From NCBI RefSeq assembly GCF_000802965.1, contig NZ_JSAK01000019.1, forward strand, positions 56,855 to 120,854: 64,000 bases of DNA, written 5' to 3'. Positions 49,198-57,212 of this stretch are shown here, piece after piece (the stretch's first letter is position 1; each line of letters opens with the position of its first letter). Made by a program: the position numbers and the translations under genes. The notes under the pieces are model-generated. The model was not told the DNA's origin. It saw only the letters and a list, made by a program, of their open reading frames with translations, and did not search any database. Source of the stretch: Pseudomonas fluorescens (GTDB lineage: Bacteria; Pseudomonadota; Gammaproteobacteria; Pseudomonadales; Pseudomonadaceae).

Positions 49198-50442
49198 TCA
49201 AATCAGATTACTGAACTCCACCACCGGCATCGTCCGCTTCATCAACACCTTGCCGCCGCGAACCGAATACAGCGGCAACCCCTGACTTCGAATCACCTCG
49301 TAATCGCTATCCGCCGACAGAATCAACAAATTCGCCGGCCGTCCCGGTTCCAGTCCATACCGACTACCCAAGGCCATGGCCTTGGCGCTGTTGTCGGTGA
49401 CCAGGTCCAGGGCGCTTTGCAGATTGCGGTAACCGAGCATGTGGCAGATGTGCAGGCCGGCTTCGAGTACCCGCAAAATGTTGCCGTTGCCCAGCGGATA
49501 CCACGGGTCGACGATCGAGTCCTGGCCGAAACATACGTTCATGCCCGCTTCCAGCAACTCGTTGACCCGGGTCACGCCCCGGCGTTTCGGAAAGTTGTCG
49601 AAACGTCCTTGCAGATGGATGCTCTCGGTGGGGCAGGAGACGAAACTGATCCCCGAATGCCCAAGCAGGCGAAACAGTTTGGCGCAGTAAGCGTTGTCGT
49701 AAGAGCCCATGGCCGTGGTGTGGCTGGCCGTGACCCGCGAGCCCATGCAGCGGCTGCGAGCTTCTTCAGCCAGCACTTCGAGGAAGCGTGAGTGCGGGTC
49801 GTCGGTTTCGTCACAATGCACATCGACCAGGCAACCTGTGCGCTCGGCCAGGTCCATGAGGAACTTCACCGAACTCACGCCCTGTTCGCGGGTGTACTCG
49901 AAATGGGGAATGCCGCCGACCACGTCTGCGCCCATGTGGATCGCTTCTTCGATCAAATCGCGACCGTTGTGATAGGACTCGATGCCCTCTTGGGGAAACG
50001 CGACGATTTGCATGTCGATCAGGTGACGACTTTCCTCGCGTACTTCGAGCATCGCCTTCAGGGCGGTCAATTGTGGGTCGGTGACGTCGACGTGGGTGCG
50101 TACGTGCTGGATGCCGTGGGCGGCGAGGTTCTGGATGGTTTTCTTCGCCCGGGTCTTGGTGTCTTCCAGGGTGATAGTCGCTTTGCGCTCGCCCCAGCAT
50201 TCGATGCCCTCGAACAGCGTGCCGCTCATGTTCCAGCGTGGCTCGCCGGCGGTCAGGGTTGCGTCGAGGTGGATGTGCGGCTCGACAAAGGGCGGCACCA
50301 CCAGGTTGCCGCCGGCGTCCAGATCGTCCGGCCCCAAGGTTGGGGCTTCAGTTTGCCGGGCGATGTTGCTGATCAGGCCGTTTTCCAGGTGCAACTCATG
50401 CAGGCCTTCTTGGTTGCGTAGACGGGCGTTGATGATGTGCAT
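49198..50442 (-). CDS. codA: Cytosine deaminase-like amidohydrolase
   Basis: A 414-residue amidohydrolase with the CodA layout. Metal ligands His56/His58 (EPHIHLD), His209 and Glu212 (HCDE), His241 (SHTTAM) and Asp308 are present, as is the cytosine-contacting Gln151 (FPQEG). The loop after the last metal strand, HDDV in E. coli CodA, reads Gln307-Asp-Ser-Ile. Residue 309 (E. coli Asp314) is Ser, a position known to affect cytosine versus fluorocytosine preference. The main reaction is probably deamination of cytosine or a related ring. No codB permease is adjacent. Confidence 0.85.
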   Translation of the reverse strand: MHIINARLRNQEGLHELHLENGLISNIARQTEAPTLGPDDLDAGGNLVVPPFVEPHIHLDATLTAGEPRWNMSGTLFEGIECWGERKATITLEDTKTRAKKTIQNLAAHGIQHVRTHVDVTDPQLTALKAMLEVREESRHLIDMQIVAFPQEGIESYHNGRDLIEEAIHMGADVVGGIPHFEYTREQGVSSVKFLMDLAERTGCLVDVHCDETDDPHSRFLEVLAEEARSRCMGSRVTASHTTAMGSYDNAYCAKLFRLLGHSGISFVSCPTESIHLQGRFDNFPKRRGVTRVNELLEAGMNVCFGQDSIVDPWYPLGNGNILRVLEAGLHICHMLGYRNLQSALDLVTDNSAKAMALGSRYGLEPGRPANLLILSADSDYEVIRSQGLPLYSVRGGKVLMKRTMPVVEFSNLI

Positions 50443-50597
50443 GAGTGAATCCTTTTGAAGAATCTTGTCGGCTGTCTCTCTACGTTAGCTTGCCAGTGGC
50501 AATCCTCGCCAGCGGCGTTGGTCATTGCATTGAAAAATGTGGGAGCGCTTTCGTCAGCCTGTCCGATGGGCGAGTGAGAGCCAAAAATATCAGGCAT

Positions 50598-50622
50598 AAA
50601 AAAACAGCCGTTAAAGGCTGTT
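50598..50622 (-). terminator. Intrinsic terminator downstream of queD
   Basis: On the minus strand AACAGCC/GGCTGTT (50603-50622, six-base loop) is followed by a T run (50598-50604). It lies past the REP element that follows queD. The 306-base gap 50443-50748 holds this terminator, the REP and the codA promoter region, with no gene. Confidence 0.8.
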
Positions 50623-50652
50623 CATTTAATCAACTGACGAAACGCATTCCCC

Positions 50653-50739
50653 TGTAGGAGCAGCCGCAGGCTGCGATCTTTTGACTTTTGATTTTTTAAA
50701 GCACGATCAAAAGATCGCAGCCTGCGGCAGTTCCTACAG
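50653..50739. repeat. REP hairpin downstream of queD
   Basis: TGTAGGAGCAGCCGCAGGCT and an inverted copy (GCCTGCGGCAGTTCCTACA) around an AT-rich centre, starting nine bases from the queD stop. Confidence 0.87.
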
Positions 50740-50748
50740 GGGATTCGC

Positions 50749-51105
50749 TTATTCGCCGCGATAGATGCAACCGCTGGTGCAGGTTTCGTGGATTCGAATC
50801 GCACTGAGTTCCGGCAGCAGTGGCTTGAGCTCGGCCCAGATGAATTTGGCCAACACTTCACTGGTCGGGTTTTCCAGGCCAGGAATATCGTTCAGGTAGT
50901 TGTGGTCCAGACGTTCGTACAGCGGCTTGAAGATCGCCTTGATCTCCGAGAAATCGCGAATCCAGCCGGTATGCGGATCCAGATCGCCGCTCAGGTGAAT
51001 GGCCACTTTGAACGAGTGACCATGCAGGCGCCCGCACTTGTGGCCGTCCGGGACGTGGGGCAGGCGGTGGGCGGATTCGAAAGTAAACTCTTTGAAGATT
51101 TCCAC
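50749..51105 (-). CDS. queD: QueD: 6-carboxytetrahydropterin synthase
   Basis: A 118-residue tunnelling-fold enzyme of queuosine biosynthesis. It turns 7,8-dihydroneopterin triphosphate into 6-carboxy-5,6,7,8-tetrahydropterin. The zinc-binding His residues are seen in SAHRLPHV and the GRLHGHSFKV stretch, with the catalytic Cys in HKCGRLHG. The length is that of the QueD-I type. No other que gene is nearby. The AT-rich VUT transporter at 11 kb could supply the same pathway by salvage. Confidence 0.93.
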   Translation of the reverse strand: MEIFKEFTFESAHRLPHVPDGHKCGRLHGHSFKVAIHLSGDLDPHTGWIRDFSEIKAIFKPLYERLDHNYLNDIPGLENPTSEVLAKFIWAELKPLLPELSAIRIHETCTSGCIYRGE

Positions 51106-51179
51106 AGGTATTCAGCTCTGTTCAGGTGGCGATCGCCGCGGCGATTTGGGCAGGCGGCGAGTTTAACAGCTTGCCTTGA

Positions 51180-52259
51180 CTAAAGGGTCAGCAAGCGCTC
51201 GCCGAGGCGACCGTTGGCGGCCAGTTCGAGGAATTCGTCGCCCAGCCGACGGCTTTCATCCATCGCCGCGCGCCAGTATTTCTGCCGGCTCGGCGCATCA
51301 CCCATGAAACGCTTGAAGTCATTTCGGTCCGGCAATTTGCCGTAGGGCAGACGCGCCAGGTACTCCTTCGATGGCGCCAGCAGCAACACGTTCTGCAAGC
51401 GCGCCGGACAGGCGCGACGCCACGGCAGGGTCTTGTCGAACCAGCCGGGAATCACCCGGTCGGTGAAGTGCGGATAGAGCACGATGTCGTTGCCGCTGTA
51501 GGGCAGGTCGAGGTGATAGTCCAGCAGACCGCCATCGCGAAACGTTCCTGCGCCGGCGCCCGGCAAGTCGCGTACGCCTTCCATCACCATCGGGATCGAA
51601 CCCGAGGCGAGCAAGGCCTGGCGCAGGTTGCCAGCGTTCAGCGCGACGAAGCGCGAAGGAAAGTCGTTCAGCGCATCGACTGGCGGCGCCAGGCGCGGGT
51701 CGTGGATGATCAGCCGTTCGAAGTGCCGCGACAGCCGCGCGCGCCCGCGCAGGTTGTCGGCGATCACCGACGACAGTCCCAGGCCCAACCGACCGCGATG
51801 ATCGTCCGCGAGCAGACCGTGGCTTTTGACCACCATGATGTTCAAGCGGTAGTGGGCATTGTCGAGAAGGGCGGCGTCGCGGCCGTCGAGCAAGTCATCG
51901 AGCATGCGCCGTGAGCTCTGGCTGATCTGCGCCATGGTCACGCCTTTGGCGAAGTGCTGCTCGGTGTAGAGGTGACCGAGGCGACGGATGCCCTCGGCGG
52001 CATCCGGCAGGCAGGCACTGGCGAAGCGCCAGGAACCCACCGACGCACCGATCAGCGAGCGCTCCCGAGGTGCCGCCGGCAGCCATTCGCCGAACAACGC
52101 CAGGTCCAGCCCCTGAATCCCCAACGCCTTCGGACCACCGGCGGCGCCTGGCAGTGTGCCGACATCGGCGGCACTCAGACCGTTTGCACGGATGCGCGCG
52201 AAAGCACGGGGGCCGGCCTTGAGGGTCAGGGAGGGGAACTTGATGTGGATGGCGGTCAT
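51180..52259 (-). CDS. Patatin-like phospholipase family protein
   Basis: A 359-residue patatin-fold hydrolase. The glycine-rich oxyanion segment GAAGGPKALG comes first, then the nucleophile elbow GASVGSW (Gly-x-Ser-x-Gly) and the catalytic Asp in DGGLLDYH, so the Ser-Asp dyad is complete. No signal peptide is seen, so it probably acts inside the cell on phospholipids or lysolipids. The start at 52259 (MTAIHIKFPS) was chosen because the frame further upstream crosses a REP element. It lies 74 bases upstream of queD on the same strand; the link is likely incidental. Confidence 0.8.
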   Translation of the reverse strand: MTAIHIKFPSLTLKAGPRAFARIRANGLSAADVGTLPGAAGGPKALGIQGLDLALFGEWLPAAPRERSLIGASVGSWRFASACLPDAAEGIRRLGHLYTEQHFAKGVTMAQISQSSRRMLDDLLDGRDAALLDNAHYRLNIMVVKSHGLLADDHRGRLGLGLSSVIADNLRGRARLSRHFERLIIHDPRLAPPVDALNDFPSRFVALNAGNLRQALLASGSIPMVMEGVRDLPGAGAGTFRDGGLLDYHLDLPYSGNDIVLYPHFTDRVIPGWFDKTLPWRRACPARLQNVLLLAPSKEYLARLPYGKLPDRNDFKRFMGDAPSRQKYWRAAMDESRRLGDEFLELAANGRLGERLLTL

Positions 52260-52330
52260 ACCGGTCTCGAATGTTGGCAAGCGGGCAAGATTATAAACGT
52301 GTGTCACTTGTTGTGTTCGCAAGCGGTCCC

Positions 52331-52417
52331 TGTAGGAGCTGCCGCAGGCTGCGATCTTTTGATTCTGTTTTTTAAAATACAAGATCAAAAGATCGCAGCC
52401 TGCGGCAGCTCCTACAG
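52331..52417. repeat. REP hairpin between the patatin gene and the PepSY gene
   Basis: A near-perfect palindrome of the GGAGCTGCCGCAGGCTGCGA type, 87 bases long. It lies between two divergent genes, which is unusual for REPs that mostly follow genes. Confidence 0.87.
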
Positions 52418-52514
52418 GGGGATCGCGGGCCAATGATGGCCATTCAGTTTCAATTAAGTTCATATCGCTAAGGTGGCCCCCGTAGGCAACACATAAAAGA
52501 ATACGGAGACACCC

Positions 52515-52823
52515 ATGAAAACCCTGACTGCCCTGTTCACCGCGTCCCTCTTCGGCCTGACCGCCAGCCTCGCCCACGCCCGCGATCTGGGCCCGGACGA
52601 AGCACTTAGGCTGCGCGACGCTGGTACCATTGTGTCTTTTGAAAAGCTCAATGCCACCGCGCTGGCCAAGCATCCCGGTTCCACCGTCACCGAAACCGAG
52701 TTGGAAGAAGAGTACGGCAAGTACATCTACCAGATCGAACTGCGCGATCCGCAGGGCATCGAGTGGGACCTGGAATTAGACGCGGTCAGTGGGCAGGTAC
52801 TCAAGGATCATCAGGATTCGTAA
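52515..52823 (+). CDS. PepSY domain protein 1
   Basis: A 102-residue exported protein. A signal peptide (1-22, ending AHA) leads into a single PepSY domain (~23-100) with DLGPDEALRLRDAG and the closing LDAVSGQVLKD. PepSY domains are periplasmic and are often encoded beside two-component systems or proteases that they modulate. It heads a tight operon; its stop overlaps the next start (TAATG). AATACGGAGAC before the ATG is a good ribosome site. Confidence 0.88.
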   Translation: MKTLTALFTASLFGLTASLAHARDLGPDEALRLRDAGTIVSFEKLNATALAKHPGSTVTETELEEEYGKYIYQIELRDPQGIEWDLELDAVSGQVLKDHQDS

Positions 52824-53143
52824 TGACGCTGCTTTCTTTTACACATCGGCGCGCCGCCAGCCTGGCGCTGCTGTTTCTGGCTTTTTGCTCGGTGGTCATG
52901 GCCCGCGACCTGGATCAGGACGAAGCTCTGCGCCTGCGCCAACGGGGTGTGATTCTGCCGCTTGAGCAACTGTTGCAGCAGGCGCTGGACCGCTATCCGG
53001 GGGCCAAACTGCTGGAAGCCGAGCTCGAAGAGAAACACGACGTCTACATTTATGAAGTCGAGTTGCTGACCACCGAAGGCGTGGTCCGCGAACTCGACCT
53101 CGACGCCGCCACTGGCCGCTTACTCAAAGACAAGGAAGATTGA
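52823..53143 (+). CDS. PepSY domain protein 2
   Basis: A 106-residue paralog of the preceding protein. The signal sequence is more hydrophobic (RRAASLALLFLAFCSVVMA). The PepSY core repeats the same DLDQDEALRLRQRG and LDAATGRLLKD pattern. The start codon is fused to the upstream stop, and three bases separate its stop from the response regulator start, so all four genes form one operon. The pair is a likely sensor-modulating module for the kinase. Confidence 0.88.
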   Translation: MTLLSFTHRRAASLALLFLAFCSVVMARDLDQDEALRLRQRGVILPLEQLLQQALDRYPGAKLLEAELEEKHDVYIYEVELLTTEGVVRELDLDAATGRLLKDKED

Positions 53144-53146
53144 CCG

Positions 53147-53815
53147 ATGCGTTTGCTCCTGGTGGAAGACCACGTGCCCTTGGCCGACGAACTGATGGCC
53201 GGCCTCAATCGCCAGGGTTACGCCGTGGACTGGCTGGCCGACGGTCGCGATGCGGTGTATCAGGGCAGCAGCGAACCCTACGACCTGATCATCCTCGACC
53301 TCGGCCTGCCGGGCATGCCGGGGCTTGAAGTGCTGGCCCAGTGGCGCGCCGGCGGTCTCGCGACGCCGGTGCTGATCCTTACCGCCCGGGGTTCCTGGGC
53401 CGAGCGCATCGAAGGCCTCAAGGCAGGAGCCGACGATTACCTGACCAAACCCTTTCATCCCGAAGAACTGCACCTGCGGATTCAGGCGCTGTTGCGTCGC
53501 TCCCATGGCCAGGTCAATCAGCCGACGCTTCAGGCGGCGGGGTTGCATCTCGATGAAGGGCGTCAGTGCGTGACCCGCGACGGCGCGGACATTCAGCTGA
53601 CGGCGGCCGAATTCCGCTTGCTGCGTTACTTCATGCTGCACCCGGAACAGATCCTCTCGAAAAGCCATCTCGCCGAACACCTCTACGATGGTGAAACCGA
53701 GCGCGATTCCAACGTGCTGGAAGTCCACGTCAACCATCTGCGGCGCAAGCTCGGGCGCAGCGTGATCGAAACCCGTCGCGGCCAGGGTTACCTGTTCGGC
53801 GGACAAGCCCGGTGA
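53147..53815 (+). CDS. OmpR/PhoP-family response regulator
   Basis: A 222-residue response regulator. The receiver has the acidic pair (LLVEDH), the acceptor Asp in LIILDLGLPGMPG and Lys in LTKPFHPEE. The C-terminal winged helix is typical (LTAAEFRLLRYFMLH, ERDSNVLEVHVNHLRRKLG). It resembles PhoP/PmrA/QseB-like regulators. The stop overlaps the kinase start by four bases. The input is probably a membrane or cation signal, given the PepSY partners. Confidence 0.93.
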   Translation: MRLLLVEDHVPLADELMAGLNRQGYAVDWLADGRDAVYQGSSEPYDLIILDLGLPGMPGLEVLAQWRAGGLATPVLILTARGSWAERIEGLKAGADDYLTKPFHPEELHLRIQALLRRSHGQVNQPTLQAAGLHLDEGRQCVTRDGADIQLTAAEFRLLRYFMLHPEQILSKSHLAEHLYDGETERDSNVLEVHVNHLRRKLGRSVIETRRGQGYLFGGQAR

Positions 53816-55128
53816 GGTCTATCCAGCGCCGCTTGAGTCTGGGTTTGATCAGCGTGATGGTGATCGTCGGACTGGTGCTGGCGCAAACCAGCCTGTGGCT
53901 GTTCGAAATGGGTTTGCAGCGCTATCTCGAAGCCGGGCTGCGCAATGACAGCGAGAGCTTGCTGGTGGCGCTGGTGCGGGGCCCGCAGGGTTTGCAGTTG
54001 GACGAGCGACACCTGTCGCCGGCCTATCAGCGACCCTTTTCCGGTCACTACTTCCGCATTGATTTTGCCGACAGCCATTGGCGCTCGCGTTCGCTGTGGG
54101 ATCAGGAACTGCCGCGCCTCGAACACCCCGGCCTGCACAGCAACTTGCAGTTGGGCCCGGAAGGCCAGCAGTTGCTGGTGCTACGCTCGGACTATCGCCG
54201 CTTGGGCCAATCGATTTCCATCAGCGTGGCGCAGGATTACACCCCGGTACGCGAAAGCTTTCGACGCATGCAACAGGTCGGCCTCGGCCTGGGGCTGGCG
54301 GGGTTGTTGCTGATTCTGCTGCTGCAAAGGATCACCGTGCGCCGCGCCTTGCGGCCACTGGAAAAGGCCCGCGAGCAGATCGCGCAATTACAGCAAGGCC
54401 AGCGCTCGCAACTCGATGATCAAGTGCCGGTAGAACTGGAGCCGCTGGTGGCGCAGATCAACCACTTGCTGGCCCACACCGAGGACAGCCTCAAGCGCTC
54501 GCGCAATGCCCTGGGCAACCTCGGCCATGCGTTGAAAACCCCGTTGGCGGTGCTGTTGAGCCTGGCCTCAAGCGAGCAACTCGACGCGCATCCGCAGCTG
54601 CGCAAGATCCTCAAGGAGCAACTGGAACAGGTCCAGCAACGGCTCAATCGCGAACTCAACCGCGCACGGTTGTCCGGCGATGCGCTGCCGGGAGCCTTGT
54701 TCGATTGCGATGCCGAGCTGCCAGGCTTGCTGGCGACGTTGAACATGATCCATGGCGAACACCTGGCGCTGAGCTACCGCGCCCCGGCCGGCCTGCAATT
54801 GCCCTGGGATCGTGAAGACCTGCTGGAATTACTCGGTAACCTGCTGGACAACGCCTGCAAATGGGCGGACGCCGAGGTGCGGTTGAGTGTGGTCGAGACT
54901 GCGGACGGTTTTGAGCTGAGTGTGGAAGACGACGGACCGGGCATCCCCGAAGACCGCCGCGATCAGGTGTTCAGTCGCGGCACACGGCTGGACGAACAGA
55001 CCGACGGGCATGGTTTGGGCCTGGGTATCGTGCGTGACATCGTCGAAACCTGGGGTGGGGTTTTGCGCTTGCAGGAGAGCGAGTGGGGTGGGCTCAAAGT
55101 GGCGATCGAGTTGCCCAAACGAATCTGA
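53812..55128 (+). CDS. PhoQ-like sensor histidine kinase
   Basis: A 438-residue membrane kinase. Transmembrane helices at ~8-30 and ~160-180 enclose a ~130-residue periplasmic sensor. The phosphorylation His is in LGHALKTPLAV, and the ATP-binding boxes are NLLDNACKWA, DDGPGIPED and GHGLGLGIVRD. The start codon is GTG at 53812, fused to the regulator stop. Phosphotransfer goes to the adjacent OmpR-type regulator. The periplasmic PepSY proteins in the same operon are plausible modulators. Confidence 0.92.
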   Translation: MRSIQRRLSLGLISVMVIVGLVLAQTSLWLFEMGLQRYLEAGLRNDSESLLVALVRGPQGLQLDERHLSPAYQRPFSGHYFRIDFADSHWRSRSLWDQELPRLEHPGLHSNLQLGPEGQQLLVLRSDYRRLGQSISISVAQDYTPVRESFRRMQQVGLGLGLAGLLLILLLQRITVRRALRPLEKAREQIAQLQQGQRSQLDDQVPVELEPLVAQINHLLAHTEDSLKRSRNALGNLGHALKTPLAVLLSLASSEQLDAHPQLRKILKEQLEQVQQRLNRELNRARLSGDALPGALFDCDAELPGLLATLNMIHGEHLALSYRAPAGLQLPWDREDLLELLGNLLDNACKWADAEVRLSVVETADGFELSVEDDGPGIPEDRRDQVFSRGTRLDEQTDGHGLGLGIVRDIVETWGGVLRLQESEWGGLKVAIELPKRI

Positions 55129-55144
55129 AGACACCCGCAAACCC

Positions 55145-55233
55145 TGTAGGAGTGAGCCTGCTCGCGATACCGGTCTGGCAGCCACAGTGATAGTGAATGT
55201 GCCGCCGTCATCGCGAGCAGGCTCGCTCCTACA
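55145..55233. repeat. REP hairpin (GAGCCTGCTCGCGAT family)
   Basis: Arms TGTAGGAGTGAGCCTGCTCG and CGAGCAGGCTCGCTCCTACA flank a centre holding GGTCTGGCAGCCACAG. It sits between the convergent kinase and MHS transporter genes. Confidence 0.85.
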
Positions 55234-55254
55234 TTGATTTGTGTTGAGTCGGGC

Positions 55255-56931
55255 TCAGGTGTGATGAATCTCCCGATCCTTGGTTTCCGGCATGAAGAAA
55301 ATGCCTAGCACCGCTGTCATCACCGCGATCACGATCGGGTACCACAGCCCGTAGTAGATATCCCCCGTGGCCGCCACCATGGCGAATGCCACCGTCGGCA
55401 GGAAGCCGCCGAACCAGCCGTTGCCGATGTGATAGGGCAGCGACATCGAGGTGTAGCGGATGCGCGCCGGGAACAGTTCCACCAGCCAGGCGGCGATCGG
55501 GCCGTAGACCATGGTTACGTAGATCACCAGAATCGTCAGGAGCAACAGCACCATCGGGTAGTTGGTCTTGGCCGGGTCGGCCTTCTCGGGGTAGCCCGCC
55601 TCTTTGAGCCCGGTGGCGAGCGTGGCGGTGAAGGCATCGTTCTTGGCCTTGAAGTCGGCGGCCGGCATGCCGGTGCCCTCGAAGCTCTGGATTACTTTGT
55701 CGCCGATGCGCACTTGCGCAACAGCCCCAGGCTCGGCCTTCTCGTTCTTGTAGGGGATGGCGCGCTTGGCCAGAACGGTCTTGGCCAAGTCACAGGAACT
55801 GGTGAATTTGGCCTTGCCCACCGGGTCGAACTGGAACGAACACTGGTCAGGATTGGCGATCACCGTGACCGGGTTTTTCTCCTGCGCGATGAACACGTCG
55901 GGGTTACCGTACTGGGTCAGCGCATGGAAGATCGGGAAGTAGGTCAGCGCCGCGAGGATGCAGCCGGCCATGATGATGCCCTTGCGGCCGATGCGGTCGG
56001 ACAGGCTGCCGAAGATGACGAAGAACGGCGTGCCGATCAGCAGTGAGCCGGCGATCAGCAGGTTGGCGGTTTGCGGGTCGATCTTCAGCGTTTGCAGCAG
56101 GAAGAACAGCGCATAGAACTGCCCGGTGTACCAAACCACTGCTTGGCCAGCGGTGCCGCCGAGCAGGGCCATGATCACGATCTTGAGGTTGTCCCAGCGA
56201 GCGAAGGATTCTGTCAGCGGCGCTTTCGAGGCTTTGCCTTCGGCCTTCATTTTCAGGAACACCGGCGACTCGCTCAGTTGCAAGCGGATGTACACCGAGA
56301 CGATCAGCAGCAGGATCGACAGCAGGAACGGAATCCGCCAGCCCCAGGCTTCAAAGGCCTCAGTGCCCAGCACGGTGCGGCAAGCGAGGATCACCAGCAG
56401 GGAAAGAAACAGGCCGAGGGTTGCGGTTGTCTGGATCCACGAGGTGAAGTAGCCGCGCTTGCCTTTCGGCGCATGCTCGGCCACGTAAGTCGCGGCGCCG
56501 CCGTATTCACCGCCCAGCGCCAGACCTTGCAACAGGCGCAGGGTGATCAGGATGATCGGCGCCGCCACGCCGATGGTTGCGTAGCCGGGGAGGAAACCCA
56601 CGATCGCCGTTGAAATACCCATGATCACAATGGTGATCAGGAAGGTGTGTTTGCGCCCGATCATGTCGCCCAGTCGCCCGAACACGATTGCCCCGAAAGG
56701 CCGAACGGCGAAGCCGGCGGCAAACGCGAGCAGGGCGAAGATGAAGGACGTGGTCTCGTTGACGCCGGCGAAGAAGTGCTTGGCGATGATCGCGGCGAGG
56801 GAGCCATAGAGGTAAAAGTCGTACCACTCGAACACGGTGCCGAGGGACGAGGCGAAGATGACTTTGCGCTCTTCCTTGGTTATGCCGTGGTGAGGCGCGC
56901 TGCCTGTGCTTGTGTTGTCGATTGCCGCCAT
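55255..56931 (-). CDS. MHS-family MFS transporter (proline/betaine or shikimate type)
   Basis: A 558-residue metabolite:H+ symporter. Diagnostic MHS segments are SSLGTVFEWYDFYLYGSL in helix 1, GRLGDMIGRKHTF in the 2-3 loop and LQGLALGGEYGGAATYVAEH in helix 4. About 110 residues (~355-465), with two cysteines, are inserted between helices 9 and 10 and probably form a periplasmic loop; standard MHS proteins are near 430-450 residues. The start at 56931 has GGAGAAAACTC before it. The substrate is not evident. Confidence 0.9.
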   Translation of the reverse strand: MAAIDNTSTGSAPHHGITKEERKVIFASSLGTVFEWYDFYLYGSLAAIIAKHFFAGVNETTSFIFALLAFAAGFAVRPFGAIVFGRLGDMIGRKHTFLITIVIMGISTAIVGFLPGYATIGVAAPIILITLRLLQGLALGGEYGGAATYVAEHAPKGKRGYFTSWIQTTATLGLFLSLLVILACRTVLGTEAFEAWGWRIPFLLSILLLIVSVYIRLQLSESPVFLKMKAEGKASKAPLTESFARWDNLKIVIMALLGGTAGQAVVWYTGQFYALFFLLQTLKIDPQTANLLIAGSLLIGTPFFVIFGSLSDRIGRKGIIMAGCILAALTYFPIFHALTQYGNPDVFIAQEKNPVTVIANPDQCSFQFDPVGKAKFTSSCDLAKTVLAKRAIPYKNEKAEPGAVAQVRIGDKVIQSFEGTGMPAADFKAKNDAFTATLATGLKEAGYPEKADPAKTNYPMVLLLLTILVIYVTMVYGPIAAWLVELFPARIRYTSMSLPYHIGNGWFGGFLPTVAFAMVAATGDIYYGLWYPIVIAVMTAVLGIFFMPETKDREIHHT

Positions 56932-57117
56932 GAGTTTTCTCCGTTGTTCTTGTTTTAGGCCGGAGCACCTCTCATTTGTTGCCGTACCCGGGCCATGGGA
57001 CACAGACTGACGGCCTCGCATCGCTGCAAGGTTTCATGAAGCATAATCGCGTTTGCGTAGATATCCACTCGCCATCATACGAAGACGCAGGAACAGGGGA
57101 TGGCGAACACAAAAACT

Positions 57118-57205
57118 GTAGGAGCGAGCCTGCTCGCGATAGCGGCGGCACATTCAACATCAATGTGTCTGACACACCGTCATCGCGAGCAGGCTCGCTC
57201 CTACA
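57118..57205. repeat. REP hairpin (GAGCCTGCTCGCGATAGC family)
   Basis: TGTAGGAGCGAGCCTGCTCG and its complement face each other around a centre with CATTCAACATCAATGTGTCT. It lies between the MHS gene start and the stop of the first chemoreceptor. The rest of that 281-base gap is the MHS promoter region. Confidence 0.87.
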
Positions 57206-57212
57206 GGGAAAC

